A stretch of 20,820 nt of DNA from a virus. Below, piece after piece: positions 7,354 through 15,070 of the stretch. The translations under genes and the position numbers were made by a program. The DNA is taken from the IMG/VR virus record IMGVR_UViG_3300036845_000432, positions 1 to 20,820 of that record. One strand, written 5' to 3'. Positions within the stretch are counted from its first letter, which is position 1. Each line of letters starts with the position of its first letter. Under the pieces are notes generated by a model, which was given only the letters and a program-made list of their open reading frames with translations, searched no databases and was not told the DNA's origin.

Positions 7354-8387
7354 GTCGATCCTACTAAAGTCGCTGGCCATGTTCCAAATGTGCTGCTGCC
7401 GCCGGCGCAAGCTGCGGCGGCACACGAAACCCCGCTCGACGTACTGGCCACCGCATTGATCGCGACCTGCGCCTGAGTGCCGCCGATATAGCCGGTGCCC
7501 GCCGTCCCTCCGGAAACTCCGTTGAGCACCACGGTCGCGTTGTCGGAGTTCATGCACCACCACAGATTGGCGCCGCCGTTGGCGCCGTTGCCGCCGACCT
7601 GCACATTTGCGCCAAGGACTCCGTTTATGGAGCCGGTGGCCGCCGTGCTGATACTCGCCGTGGAACTGAGCAGCACACCGGGTCGTCCAGCGACGTTGCT
7701 ATAGAGCGCGAATTGAACGTTGCCGCCGGCCGCAAGTGTGCCGACGCGGGTGCCGAGCGTCGAGATCGTCAGCCGCTGGGCGACCTGACCGAACGAGCAT
7801 TTTATCGTGTTGGCGGTGGCCGCTATTCCGGCGACGAAGTTTCCCTGATTGAGCGGTTGATACCAATTGGCGGCGATGTAGCCGGGATGGCTTGGCGCAA
7901 TCACCGAACCGGCAACACCGAGCATGACCAGATAATTTGTTCCGTCAGAGACGATGCGGGCGGCCTGCCCGGGCAGCAATTGCCGATAGGTGGTGGTGTC
8001 GATTGTCGAGGTCGTCGGCGTGATGGTGACAATGCCGCTGCCGCTGTTGCGGTAGTCGGCAAACCATCCGGAGACGAATTGGCTCGCCGCGCCGGCTTGC
8101 GGCAGCGTCACGGCGACGTTGGCCGCATTGGTGAAATTGGTCAGCGTTCCGCAATCGGCGTTAGCGATGGTGTAGGTCGTTCCGGTCTGCGGATTGATCA
8201 GTTCGAAGGCCGAAATGGTTCCGGCTGCGATGATGGGATTCGGGTTTGCGACCGAGGCGCAGCCGCCGGCAACCGAGGTCACCGTACCGCCACCGCCGCC
8301 GCCACCGCCGCCGTTGAAGATGCCATCGGCCAGCGCCGGGCCAGCCAGAACAATGAGCAGCGCGGCGAGCCTATTGCGTATCGACAT
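7290..8387 (-). CDS. Secreted fibre-like protein with Gly-rich linker
   Basis: A 365-residue protein. Start 8387 gives the leader MSIRNRLAALLIVLAGPALADG with an ALA cleavage site; an in-frame start eight codons upstream (8411) would spoil it. The leader is followed by a run of nine Gly and TVTSVAGG, a linker typical of phage tail-fibre and receptor-binding proteins (family pattern), and then all-beta sequence: ISAFELINPQTGTTYTI, ANVAVTLPQAG, GSGIVTITPTTSTIDTTTYRQL, DGTNYLVMLGVAG. The C-terminal half (VQFALYSNVAGRPGVLLSSTASI) resembles a beta-sandwich seen in virion surface proteins. It overlaps the gene before it by 17 bases and the SGNH gene by 64. A virion fibre with an N-terminal Sec signal would be unusual; function unknown. 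Confidence 0.7.
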   Translation of the reverse strand: MSIRNRLAALLIVLAGPALADGIFNGGGGGGGGGTVTSVAGGCASVANPNPIIAAGTISAFELINPQTGTTYTIANADCGTLTNFTNAANVAVTLPQAGAASQFVSGWFADYRNSGSGIVTITPTTSTIDTTTYRQLLPGQAARIVSDGTNYLVMLGVAGSVIAPSHPGYIAANWYQPLNQGNFVAGIAATANTIKCSFGQVAQRLTISTLGTRVGTLAAGGNVQFALYSNVAGRPGVLLSSTASISTAATGSINGVLGANVQVGGNGANGGANLWWCMNSDNATVVLNGVSGGTAGTGYIGGTQAQVAINAVASTSSGVSCAAAACAGGSSTFGTWPATLVGSTWTIVVDASSPQIVFLVSSVP

Positions 8388-8724
8388 AGACGGAATCCCC
8401 AGCAGTGACACAGGTCACGGCAACATTGTCGTTTGGAATGTAGGGGTAATAGCGCTGATATGAGCCTCCGGGAATCAGCAGAATTGCTTTCGGCTTGGTG
8501 GCGCTGGCGGTGGCTCCGAGAAATACCCAGCAATTATCCGTAAGGTTGTTGTTCTGGATGGTGAGCGAGCGCCGCGAGCTGGCGCCGGCGGTCAAGCCGG
8601 GCACGCTCTGAAATACGTTGGCGTTGGTGATGGTCACCGACAGATTGACGGTCGGCGCCATCGATTGACCGAACGCCGGAAATGACAAGGCCGCCATCAC
8701 GGCGGCCAGCAGCAAGCGTCGCAT
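8371..8724 (-). CDS. Small secreted protein with Sec signal peptide
   Basis: A 117-residue protein. Start 8724 is preceded by AGGGGAC about eight bases upstream and gives a textbook leader: MRR, hydrophobic LLLAAVMAALSFP and AFGQ cleavage site near residue 20. The mature part of about 97 residues is beta-rich (TVNLSVTITNANVFQ, SSRRSLTIQNNN, NCWVFLGATASATKPKAILLIPGGSYQRYYPYIPND, VAVTCVTAGDSVYV) and has two Cys that may pair in the periplasm. The pattern of a short Ig-like beta sandwich ending in a 'PGGSYQRYYPYIPND..AVTC..AGD' edge is like small phage beta-sandwich accessory proteins, but I cannot name a family. It begins 16 bases after the portal stop, first of three consecutive signal-peptide genes. 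Confidence 0.72.
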   Translation of the reverse strand: MRRLLLAAVMAALSFPAFGQSMAPTVNLSVTITNANVFQSVPGLTAGASSRRSLTIQNNNLTDNCWVFLGATASATKPKAILLIPGGSYQRYYPYIPNDNVAVTCVTAGDSVYVDTQ

Positions 8725-8740
8725 GGGTGTCCCCTCTGGC

Positions 8741-10942
8741 CTAGCCACGAATCCCGATTGGCAATGGATCGGACGGCCCGCCGCCGCTGTCGGGCGGGAT
8801 CATGCTCGAGCCGGCGCGCAAGATGTCGCCCAGCCCTGGATTTTGCCGCAGCCAACTATCGTTTTGCATGTTGCCGAGATATTGCGCCAGCGGATTGGTC
8901 AGCGGGATCACCGCTTCCGGGCCGCGCTCGCCGAGCAGCGCGTGCGTCGGTCGGGTGACGATGCCGCCCTCGGCCATCGGAACGGGACCGGCAGCGACGT
9001 TTCCGGTCGCCTTGGCCGCACTGCCCTCCTGGCTGATGTTGCCGGGATCCAGCACATCGGCCTTTTGAAACAGCTTGAGAAAATCCGTAAATGACTGGAA
9101 CGTGTCGATATGCGCGTCATGCATTTTCTTTTGCGCGTCGGCGATGCGGCCGACGGTGCCGGCGCGCTTCTCGCCCACTTCCGCCTCCAGCCGCTGATTA
9201 GTGAGCTCCTTGTTGCGCAGCACCTGCGGATCGGGCGGCGGCGGGGTCGACAGCATACGCAGGATTTTCTGCTTCAGCGCGCCGGGCAGGCTCATGAACT
9301 CAATCAATACAGTCGGCGGAATCGTGCCCGGCGGCAATTGCTTGATCAGGTCATAGGCATCTTGCATTAAATTGCTGGTGTCCGGCCCTTCGTCCAATGC
9401 GATATCGACATCGATCGCGCCGACAAAGTTGATCATGGTCGGCAAGCCGTATTGATCGAGCCGCTGGCCGTTGAGTTGCAGGAACTGCGCCATGCCGTTC
9501 TCGTCTTCGCCGGCGACCCTGATCCAGCGCTCGCTCTGCCAGGTGTTGACGATGGTGTTCCATAGATTGCGATAGATGCGGATTTTCCAGTTGCGATAGT
9601 TGCGCAGGAACGATCCGAGCTCGGCCAGCGCCGCCTTTTGCATCAGGTTGATCGCCACCCCTGAGTGCTCGTCGGTGTCCGGCTGCGCCAGGATCGCCGG
9701 GTTGACGTTGGCAAACGAGATGATCTTGTTGCGCGCGTCCTGCATCAGGCTCAAATGCGCGGCGAGGTCCTCCTGCTTGTCGTCCGCCAGCGGCGGGTCA
9801 TAGCCCTTGTTCCATTCGATCAGGCCGTCGGGGCGGGCCATTTCCCGGCGCGTGGTCTCGACGTCGTCAACGGCGCCCTTCTGCACCTTGATCCGCGTGA
9901 CATTCGACAGATGCAGCGCCTTTGCGCGCCGTTGATTGGTTTCGTCCTGCGGTGATTTCAACAACCGCACGAACGCATAGCGGTCGCCCTCGTGGTCGAC
10001 GAACGCCGAACACATGCAGTATTTGTTGATCGGATTACCGCGCTGATCGCGGAACTTGGATACGCCGCGCTCGAGCTCGAGGTAGGTTCCGCAATAAAAG
10101 CAGTAGAACCACATGCCCTTGTTTTTGTACCAGTGCTCGACCAGCCGCAGCCGGCCTTCGTTGACGTAAATCCACTTGATCTCACGGTCGGAATGCGTGG
10201 TCATGTCGTAACCCGACTCGACCATCAGGGTCCGAATGTCCTCCTCTTGGTCGGGGAACATCTCGACCGCTTCGTTAACGTCCATCCATTTGGCGACGCC
10301 CATCCAGCGGGCATCGCTGAAATCCGCTTTCATCGAGCGCGGGTCATAGAAGAAATCTTCGCCCCACACGTGATTGAGCGCGATGTCGGGGTCGTCGTGA
10401 TCGCCCTCGATCAAATCCAATTCCACCCCGGCGATGCCTTCGGTGGCCAATTGCTCGGCGACGAATGAGGCGGTGTAGGTTTCCCATTCGTTGGCGTCGA
10501 GCACCGCGCGCAACGATGCGCTGGCGACCTGGGCGCCTGATTCCGAGCGCGGGTGCTTTGGGTATGCCTTCGGTTCCTGGCGCAGCCGTTCCACCAGGCC
10601 GACGATCTGATCGATCTTCGGGCCGATCTCGTTATAGGTGATGATCGGTTGCCGGCGGGCGCGCAAGGCGCGGACTTCCTCGGCGGTGTACTGAGCGCCA
10701 TGCCGGTAATGCCGCGACAACTTCTGCTCTTCAATTTCCAATTGCTTGGCGCCGATGTAATCGAGGTACTGGCGCGACAGTTTGGTGACGGAGAATTCGC
10801 CGTTGGCGTCTTCGCTAAGATCGTATTCGCCGGGGTTATTGGTGGTGAATAGGCCAACGGTCGACTGCGCCGATTGATAGTTCTGGCCGGGCTCGCGCCC
10901 GGGTCGCCGGCGCTGCAGGGGAACGACGTTAGCCGGCGCCAT
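8741..10942 (-). CDS. Portal protein (P22-like)
   Basis: A 733-residue protein, the size of P22 gp1 (725), which forms the twelve-part DNA entry ring and terminase docking site. Matching pattern: LSRQYLDYIGAKQLEIEEQKLSR, QPIITYNEIGPKIDQIVGLVERLRQEPKAYP (portal wing opening), DPRSMKADFSDARWMGVAKWMD, SGVAINLMQKAALAELGSFLRNYRNWKIRIYRNLWNTI (long stem helix region) and a helical crown near 600-650. Two oddities: a four-Cys cluster, FYCFYCG near 281 and YCMC near 309, that looks like a zinc knuckle; and a C-terminal segment near 659-690, GGIVTRPTHALLGERGPEAVI, that resembles the C-terminal motif of tail tape-measure proteins. It starts by TGATG overlap with the upstream small gene. Family call is strong; the appended segments are unexplained. 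Confidence 0.88.
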   Translation of the reverse strand: MAPANVVPLQRRRPGREPGQNYQSAQSTVGLFTTNNPGEYDLSEDANGEFSVTKLSRQYLDYIGAKQLEIEEQKLSRHYRHGAQYTAEEVRALRARRQPIITYNEIGPKIDQIVGLVERLRQEPKAYPKHPRSESGAQVASASLRAVLDANEWETYTASFVAEQLATEGIAGVELDLIEGDHDDPDIALNHVWGEDFFYDPRSMKADFSDARWMGVAKWMDVNEAVEMFPDQEEDIRTLMVESGYDMTTHSDREIKWIYVNEGRLRLVEHWYKNKGMWFYCFYCGTYLELERGVSKFRDQRGNPINKYCMCSAFVDHEGDRYAFVRLLKSPQDETNQRRAKALHLSNVTRIKVQKGAVDDVETTRREMARPDGLIEWNKGYDPPLADDKQEDLAAHLSLMQDARNKIISFANVNPAILAQPDTDEHSGVAINLMQKAALAELGSFLRNYRNWKIRIYRNLWNTIVNTWQSERWIRVAGEDENGMAQFLQLNGQRLDQYGLPTMINFVGAIDVDIALDEGPDTSNLMQDAYDLIKQLPPGTIPPTVLIEFMSLPGALKQKILRMLSTPPPPDPQVLRNKELTNQRLEAEVGEKRAGTVGRIADAQKKMHDAHIDTFQSFTDFLKLFQKADVLDPGNISQEGSAAKATGNVAAGPVPMAEGGIVTRPTHALLGERGPEAVIPLTNPLAQYLGNMQNDSWLRQNPGLGDILRAGSSMIPPDSGGGPSDPLPIGIRG

Positions 10943-11157
10943 CAGGCGATCCCGATCGTGTGATCACTGCGCAAGGCTTCCTCGGCGACCGCGTTGAGCT
11001 TGCCGTGGGCTTCGTACATATCGCAGCACAGGAATTTGACGACTTGGCCGCCGGCGTGCTGCCGGACCAGGGCAAACTCATAGTGCGCGCCGGTTTCCAT
11101 ATCGATGACCGTCCGCTCCAGCGGCTCGATCCACCAGACGAATTCAGGGTGCGGCAT
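10942..11157 (-). CDS. Small unknown protein upstream of portal
   Basis: A 71-residue protein I do not recognise. It reads MPHPEFVWWIEPLERTVID, then METGAHYEFALVRQHAGGQ, VVKFLCCDMYEAHGKL and a short helical end. It has two adjacent Cys and no membrane segment or signal peptide. The start lies inside the upstream gene (14-base overlap) and its stop shares bases with the portal ATG (TGATG), so it belongs to the packaging operon between terminase and portal. The compact overlaps on both sides support that it is a real gene. Confidence 0.6.
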   Translation of the reverse strand: MPHPEFVWWIEPLERTVIDMETGAHYEFALVRQHAGGQVVKFLCCDMYEAHGKLNAVAEEALRSDHTIGIA

Positions 11158-11452
11158 TGATTGAGTCCAGATAGGCGACCCGGCGTTGATTGCGGCGTTG
11201 CCGCTTGACCAGCCGCTGGCGGGATTTGACTTCGATTATTTTCAATGCCCGCCGCTTTTCCTCCGGCGTCCCCGTTGCAAATATCGTATCAAATTTGATT
11301 TTGCGATCGATCCAATACATTGCGCTTTTGACCCGTCGAGGCGCATACAATGCCGGGCCACCTTCGGAATAATGCACGCTAGAAACCTGACGCTGATACT
11401 TGTCCTTGTGGACGATGATTTTATAACCACGATATTCCGTTATTTCGGTCAT
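11144..11452 (-). CDS. Small basic unknown protein downstream of terminase
   Basis: A 102-residue protein. The ATG at 11452 was chosen since it falls seven bases after the terminase stop; longer in-frame versions would lie wholly inside terminase. It opens with MTEITEYRGYKIIVHKDKY, a short beta domain of the kind seen in small single-domain phage proteins (YRGY.I.V), continues with YSEGGPALYAPRRVKSAMYWIDRKI, and ends in a strongly basic helix (KSRQRLVKRQRRNQRRV), which suggests nucleic acid binding. I cannot assign a family. Its position between terminase and portal suggests an accessory role in packaging, but that is only inference. Confidence 0.6.
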   Translation of the reverse strand: MTEITEYRGYKIIVHKDKYQRQVSSVHYSEGGPALYAPRRVKSAMYWIDRKIKFDTIFATGTPEEKRRALKIIEVKSRQRLVKRQRRNQRRVAYLDSINAAP

Positions 11453-11459
11453 GCGGCCC

Positions 11460-12974
11460 TCATAACATCTTGATTGAATCGGTTGGGTAGGCTTCCTCGA
11501 TCGCGTCGCGATAGCCGTCGCGGCGATCGGGGTCCTCCTCCTGTTTCGGCACCACGCCCGGCGCCATCCAGTCCAGCAACTGGCCGGCCAATCCCAGCGC
11601 GTCGACCTGATCGTCATGCTTGCCCGACGGAAACGACAGCAACTCGCTCCGCAATGCCTCGTACCAGGGCGCGTCGACCGGCACATACAGGCCATCGAGC
11701 GCCATCCGACCGCGAATGGATGCCGCCCGAATAGCCTTGTCACCGCGGGTCGGGAACTGCTCGCGGCCAAGCCACGCCTTGCGCTCGCGCAAGCGCCGAT
11801 CGAGATAGGGGCCAATGCCTGAGGTGATCTGAATGTTTTCTTCCGCCCAACCGTGCGGGCGCCATTCGATCACCATGTCGCACAGGGCCTCGACCCATTC
11901 GGCCGGATCGGCTTGCTTGCGCCACAGGTCGAGCAACCACATGCGGCCATCCGGATCGAGCCCAATGACCACATGCACGGTGTAGTCGCCGCCGTCGGCG
12001 GTCACCGCGTAATCGGAGGCGCCGTAGACGTTGAGCGTGCGGCGCGCCGGCTGCTCAGCAAGTCGGTATGGGCGCAGCCAGTCGGAGCGGAAAAATGTCC
12101 CCTCTTCCGGTGCCGGGCGCTGCTGAAACAGCGATGCCCAGTTGCCGGGCAGTTGCGTGGCTTTTTCCTGACGCAGAAAGTCAGCATAGCCGTACTCATC
12201 GTCCCATAGCCATTCACCGGGCGCACGGCCGAGCTCGTCGTCGTATTCGGCTTGCGCCGGCAAGTTCAGCACGTCCCATTGCTGGCCGCCGTGGCGCATT
12301 TCCTCGAGAATGCGCCCGGCTAGATCATCTTCATGCCAGCGCGTCTGAATCAGCACGATGCGCGCTCCCGGCTTGAGCCGTGGCCCGAGGTCGGCTTTGT
12401 ACCAATCCCAAACGCGCTCCCGCACCGGCTTGGAATTGGCGTCCTGACGGCTTCGCACCGGGTCATCGATCACCGCCAGGTCGGCGCGGAAGCCGGCAAT
12501 ACCGACGCCAACGCCAGCGGCGTAGTATTCGCCGCCGCTGCGTAGAGCCCAGCGCCCAGCAGCCGTAGAGTCGCCGGATAGCTCCAAGCCGAGCGTGGTC
12601 GCGTGCTGACGGATCAAGTTGCGGACGCGGCGACCCCATTTTTCGGCGAGCTCCGTGGTGTGCGAGGCGGCGATGATCTGCGCCGTCGGGTTGTTGGCGA
12701 GATACCAAGGCTCAAACAGAATGCTGCAGTACGTGCTTTTGGCCGAGCCCGGCGGCATAAACACCGCCAGCCGCGTGATCTTGCCGACGTTGACGGCTTC
12801 GAGCTTATCGATCAGCAATTGGTGGTGATCGGCTGGCTCGAAACCGGCGAGGCGGGCGAATTCAGTTAAGCTTCGTTTGATCCGAAGTCTGCGGATCAGC
12901 TCCGTTGCCGCCGTTTGCCGGGTGATCACCGCGGGCGATGGCGTGGAGCTCGGCATCAGTAAGTTGTTCAACAT
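11460..12974 (-). CDS. terL: Terminase large subunit (ATPase and nuclease)
   Basis: The DNA-packaging motor, 504 residues from the chosen start. The ATPase half has Walker A PPGSAKST at 74-81, Walker B LAVIDD at 166-171, and the coupling motif QTRWHEDDLAG at 210-220. The nuclease half has an RNase H-like set of acidic residues: ASDYAVTADGGD with Asp 321, WAEEN with Glu 378/379, and KHDDQVDALG with Asp 454 and Asp 458. The GSAKST form of Walker A is usual in this branch (Terminase_6-type). The start is uncertain: 12974 and 12956 are both ATG without a clear binding site, and a GTG at 12929 is possible, so overlap with the small subunit gene is about 68-113 bases. Neighbours (small subunit upstream, portal downstream) fit. 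Confidence 0.92.
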   Translation of the reverse strand: MLNNLLMPSSTPSPAVITRQTAATELIRRLRIKRSLTEFARLAGFEPADHHQLLIDKLEAVNVGKITRLAVFMPPGSAKSTYCSILFEPWYLANNPTAQIIAASHTTELAEKWGRRVRNLIRQHATTLGLELSGDSTAAGRWALRSGGEYYAAGVGVGIAGFRADLAVIDDPVRSRQDANSKPVRERVWDWYKADLGPRLKPGARIVLIQTRWHEDDLAGRILEEMRHGGQQWDVLNLPAQAEYDDELGRAPGEWLWDDEYGYADFLRQEKATQLPGNWASLFQQRPAPEEGTFFRSDWLRPYRLAEQPARRTLNVYGASDYAVTADGGDYTVHVVIGLDPDGRMWLLDLWRKQADPAEWVEALCDMVIEWRPHGWAEENIQITSGIGPYLDRRLRERKAWLGREQFPTRGDKAIRAASIRGRMALDGLYVPVDAPWYEALRSELLSFPSGKHDDQVDALGLAGQLLDWMAPGVVPKQEEDPDRRDGYRDAIEEAYPTDSIKML

Positions 12975-13371
12975 CGTTAGCGGTGCCGTGTTTGATGACG
13001 GTGGCGAACATGCCGACCTCGAGGCCGAGCAAATGCAGCGCCTTGTTCGCGGCGGCGTAGTTATGATCGGCCCTGGCCTCGACCACGTTGGCGACCAGCT
13101 TGTCAACGATCCAGTCGCGCGTTGCCACGTATGCCGGATGCGGCTGGGTCGCGTGCTGGACTTCCTCGAGTCGCAGTTCGGCAATGCGGGCGACGATGTC
13201 CGGCTTGTACATCAGGCTCGTCGCGGTAGCGCTGGCGACACTCGCGCTGTAGCGCTGCAATCCGCAAGCGATGCGGGCCTGTTGCACGCAATCCCGGCGC
13301 AGTTGCCCGGTGAACGCGACGTTGCGGCAGAAGTGCTCATGGAACGGGTTGAGCAGCGGCTTGCTTGGCAT
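12862..13371 (-). CDS. terS: Terminase small subunit
   Basis: A 169-residue protein just upstream of the large terminase gene. It reads FCRNVAFTGQLRRDCVQQARIACG, then SASVASATATSLMYKPDIVARIAELRLEEVQHAT. The helix-turn-helix-like region followed by 'KPDIVARIAEL' is the typical signature of small terminase subunits, which bind the packaging start site and regulate the motor (family knowledge). A second helical block follows (RDWIVDKLVANVVEARADHNYAAANKALHLLGLEVGMF), and the C-terminus is Gly/Asn-rich and flexible, as expected for the part that contacts the large subunit. The gene starts a few bases after the two-span membrane protein gene. Confidence 0.78.
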   Translation of the reverse strand: MPSKPLLNPFHEHFCRNVAFTGQLRRDCVQQARIACGLQRYSASVASATATSLMYKPDIVARIAELRLEEVQHATQPHPAYVATRDWIVDKLVANVVEARADHNYAAANKALHLLGLEVGMFATVIKHGTANDVEQLTDAELHAIARGDHPANGGNGADPQTSDQTKLN

Positions 13372-13374
13372 GGC

Positions 13375-13605
13375 TTACCTCAAGGAATGATAAATTGGCA
13401 CATTGACCCCGAGCATTGCCAGCAATTGCAGGAATACGAATAGCACAATCAGCACCATGCCGACCGTCAGCAGCACATACACCAGCGTTCGGAACGGCGG
13501 CACCAATGGAATCAGCGGCAGCAGCTTATACACCGCCCAGAAGATCACGCCGATGATGATCAATGTCACGACGATGGCGATCAATGCGCCGATGATGGCC
13601 ATCAT
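13375..13605 (-). CDS. Small two-span membrane protein, holin candidate
   Basis: A 76-residue, very hydrophobic protein. Span one is about residues 3-33 (IIGALIAIVVTLIIIGVIFW and on), a Pro-rich turn follows (LLPLIPLVPPFR), and span two is about 41-66 (LVYVLLTVGMVLIVLFVFLQ and on). The short polar tail ends in YHSLR. Small two-span proteins in phage gene blocks are often holins, which open the inner membrane for lysis, but no endolysin or spanin is seen nearby, so this role is unproven; a membrane-linked assembly or exclusion role is also possible. The first ATG overlaps the stop of the gene before by ATGA; a second Met one codon on gives a one-base overlap. Confidence 0.65.
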   Translation of the reverse strand: MMAIIGALIAIVVTLIIIGVIFWAVYKLLPLIPLVPPFRTLVYVLLTVGMVLIVLFVFLQLLAMLGVNVPIYHSLR

Positions 13606-13823
13606 TCGTCATATCCGTGGCGTTTGGCGGCGCGCTCCGAGATGGCGCCGCGCTTGCGCATGCGCTGCAGCTTGTTGCCATGCTTGTTGGCGGTGGCGAT
13701 GGCGGTGCCTTCGGGCACGCCCTCGCGCACCATGGCGCTGGCCATGCTGGCGGCCTTGGACGCGGCCGGACCGCTCAATTTCTTGTTGTGCTTGCTAGCG
13801 AAGCTCTTGGCGTCCCAGGGCAT
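13602..13823 (-). CDS. Small helical basic protein, unknown
   Basis: A 73-residue protein reading MPWDAKSFASKHNKKL, then AASKAASMASAMVREG, EGTAIATANKHGNKLQRMRKR and GAISERAAKRHGYDE. Two Ala-rich amphipathic helices flank a Gly-Val-Pro turn. Short proteins of this style (MPW..K...KHN..L...A..A...AN..L..G..EG.AI..AN) are widespread in phage and prophage gene sets with no known job (pattern knowledge, not checked). Start 13823 is chosen for its TGATG overlap with the stop of the gene before; an in-frame start eight codons upstream would overlap more. The end repeats a motif, GxISERAxxKH, found near the start of the protein at 14654-15070. Confidence 0.68.
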   Translation of the reverse strand: MPWDAKSFASKHNKKLSGPAASKAASMASAMVREGVPEGTAIATANKHGNKLQRMRKRGAISERAAKRHGYDE

Positions 13824-14302
13824 CAGGTAAACGTCGACGCGCTCCAATTGGCATGGTTGGCGGCTGAGAAATCCGGGACTCCCGGTGCCACATCACCACC
13901 GCCTCTCTGGCTCAGAATCCCGATCGGAATGAAAATGGCGAACCCGCCGGCGGCAACGACTAGGCGCCCGGTCGTGGCGCCCAACACCATCGTTGTGCCG
14001 TTGAGCGCTTCCGCGTTGCCGGAGCCATCGACATAGGCATAGAGGCTGATCGAGTTGGGGGTGTCATTAACGAGACAGATCGGCAGGTTCTGCTCGTAGG
14101 TGTTCAACGACGGCAGCATGGCGGTCCCGGTATTCGCATTGCCGACGACTGGAGGTCTCGTGAAGCGCGCCAGTTGCCCTTGTATGCGCGCGGCTGTGAC
14201 CGCCGCGACGGAGCCTGTGGTCGAAACCGGAATCTGACCATCGACCATGGCTAGGCCGAGCCGGGCAAATCCCTGAACGACCGCGTTGGTGCTATTCGTC
14301 AT
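13823..14302 (-). CDS. Unknown beta-rich protein
   Basis: A 159-residue protein without recognised family. It starts inside the end of the previous gene (11-base overlap). The N-terminal third is helical (AVVQGFARLGLAMVDGQIP, then SVAAVTAARIQGQLARF); the rest is small beta strands (LPICLVNDTPNSISLYAYVD, LNGTTMVLGATTGRLVVAAG, GFAIFIPIGILSQRGGGD), a pattern of small virion proteins. It has no signal peptide and one Cys. The gene couples to the next by TGATG. A minor capsid, decoration or tail component is plausible from composition and place, but nothing here proves it. Confidence 0.6.
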   Translation of the reverse strand: MTNSTNAVVQGFARLGLAMVDGQIPVSTTGSVAAVTAARIQGQLARFTRPPVVGNANTGTAMLPSLNTYEQNLPICLVNDTPNSISLYAYVDGSGNAEALNGTTMVLGATTGRLVVAAGGFAIFIPIGILSQRGGGDVAPGVPDFSAANHANWSASTFT

Positions 14303-14657
14303 GGCCTGGTTCCTTGGTGTGCTCGGCGTGCTCGGGGTCGAGCTTGTCGGCGATCTCGCGCAGCTCGTTGATGATGGCCGTCGACACCGGCGCGTTGTGG
14401 AACGCCTGGTGGTGCAACGCTATCAGCAGATTGCGCAGCCGTTCCAGCGGCGGCACTTCGGGTTCTGGCTCCGGCGGCGGAGGTTGCTCGGATGGCGCAT
14501 CGATTTCGGCTTCCGGCTCGGCTTCGTGCACGCTGTCGTCGTCGTAAACATCTTGCGATTTTCTGGCCATGACATGCCTCGTTGGTTTCTGCACAGGTGG
14601 CTTATGCGGCTTGGACTTGCTCTTGTGTTTGTATGCACCGCGGGCTGAGCGTTTCAC
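14292..14657 (-). CDS. Unknown protein with basic N-terminus and NAPVS helix module
   Basis: A 121-residue protein starting at a GTG that overlaps the preceding stop by GTGA; an ATG 29 codons later (MARKSQ) is an alternative start. The first 33 residues are very basic (KHKSKSKPHKPP), residues 38-70 acidic and Pro/Glu-rich, and the last 50 form one helical module: LERLRNLLIALHHQAFHNAPVS followed by TAIINELREIADKLDP. This module closely matches two copies in the N-terminus of the protein at 15084-16703, so the two proteins probably share a partner or a common origin. No enzyme motif is seen. Confidence 0.62.
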   Translation of the reverse strand: MKRSARGAYKHKSKSKPHKPPVQKPTRHVMARKSQDVYDDDSVHEAEPEAEIDAPSEQPPPPEPEPEVPPLERLRNLLIALHHQAFHNAPVSTAIINELREIADKLDPEHAEHTKEPGHDE

Positions 14658-15070
14658 ATCGTCCTACGCGAGATTTTCCCCTCGTACATTGGGCCGCTCT
14701 CGATCACGGTTCCCTTGGTTGCCGGCGGGGTTTTGACAATGCCGCTTTTGCCGGGTGCCTTGCCGCCGGGCGGAAACTTCTTAGCGACCAACGATTTCTG
14801 GTTGATATGGTTTGCCCCTGGCGCTGCGTTGCCGTGGGCGCCGGCGGCGTGCGATGGCTTGGTGCCGCGCTGATGGCGCCGCTCATTGATCTCGTTCGCC
14901 TTGTACTCGCCGCGCGGGTGGCTGCCCTCGTCGCTGGCGTTATCTTCGTCCATATGCGCCATTTTGCTCGGCTGCGCCTTGGTGCCCTTGAGCACCGATG
15001 GCTTGTGCTTGGCAACGGCGCGCTCGGAAATAACTCCGGCGCGCATCAGCGCATGAATCGATCGCGGCAT
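14654..15070 (-). CDS. Unknown basic disordered protein
   Basis: A 138-residue protein rich in Lys, His, Gly, Pro and Ala with little order predicted. The start at 15070 follows an AAAGGG site about ten bases upstream; a longer frame to 15160 would run into the gene before. The N-terminus MPRSIHALMRAGVISERAVAKHKP carries the same GxISERAxxKH motif as the end of the 73-residue protein at 13602-13823. The rest (MDEDNASDEGSHPRGEY, NEINERRHQRGTKPS, KKFPPGGKAPGKSGIVKTPP) looks like a nucleic-acid-binding or packaged internal protein by composition only. Its stop overlaps the GTG of the following gene. Confidence 0.6.
   Translation of the reverse strand: MPRSIHALMRAGVISERAVAKHKPSVLKGTKAQPSKMAHMDEDNASDEGSHPRGEYKANEINERRHQRGTKPSHAAGAHGNAAPGANHINQKSLVAKKFPPGGKAPGKSGIVKTPPATKGTVIESGPMYEGKISRRTM

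Noticed and set aside
8280-8315. CCGCCACCGCCG run
   Set aside because: It is a Gly-codon run in the fibre-like protein, a usual linker, not a separate element.
11460-12974. GSAKST instead of the classical Walker A GxxxxGK[ST]
   Set aside because: This form is normal in this branch of large terminases, so it is not an anomaly.
12862-12974. Overlap of terminase genes as a programmed frameshift
   Set aside because: No slippery sequence was seen and both genes have their own plausible starts; start choice alone explains the overlap.
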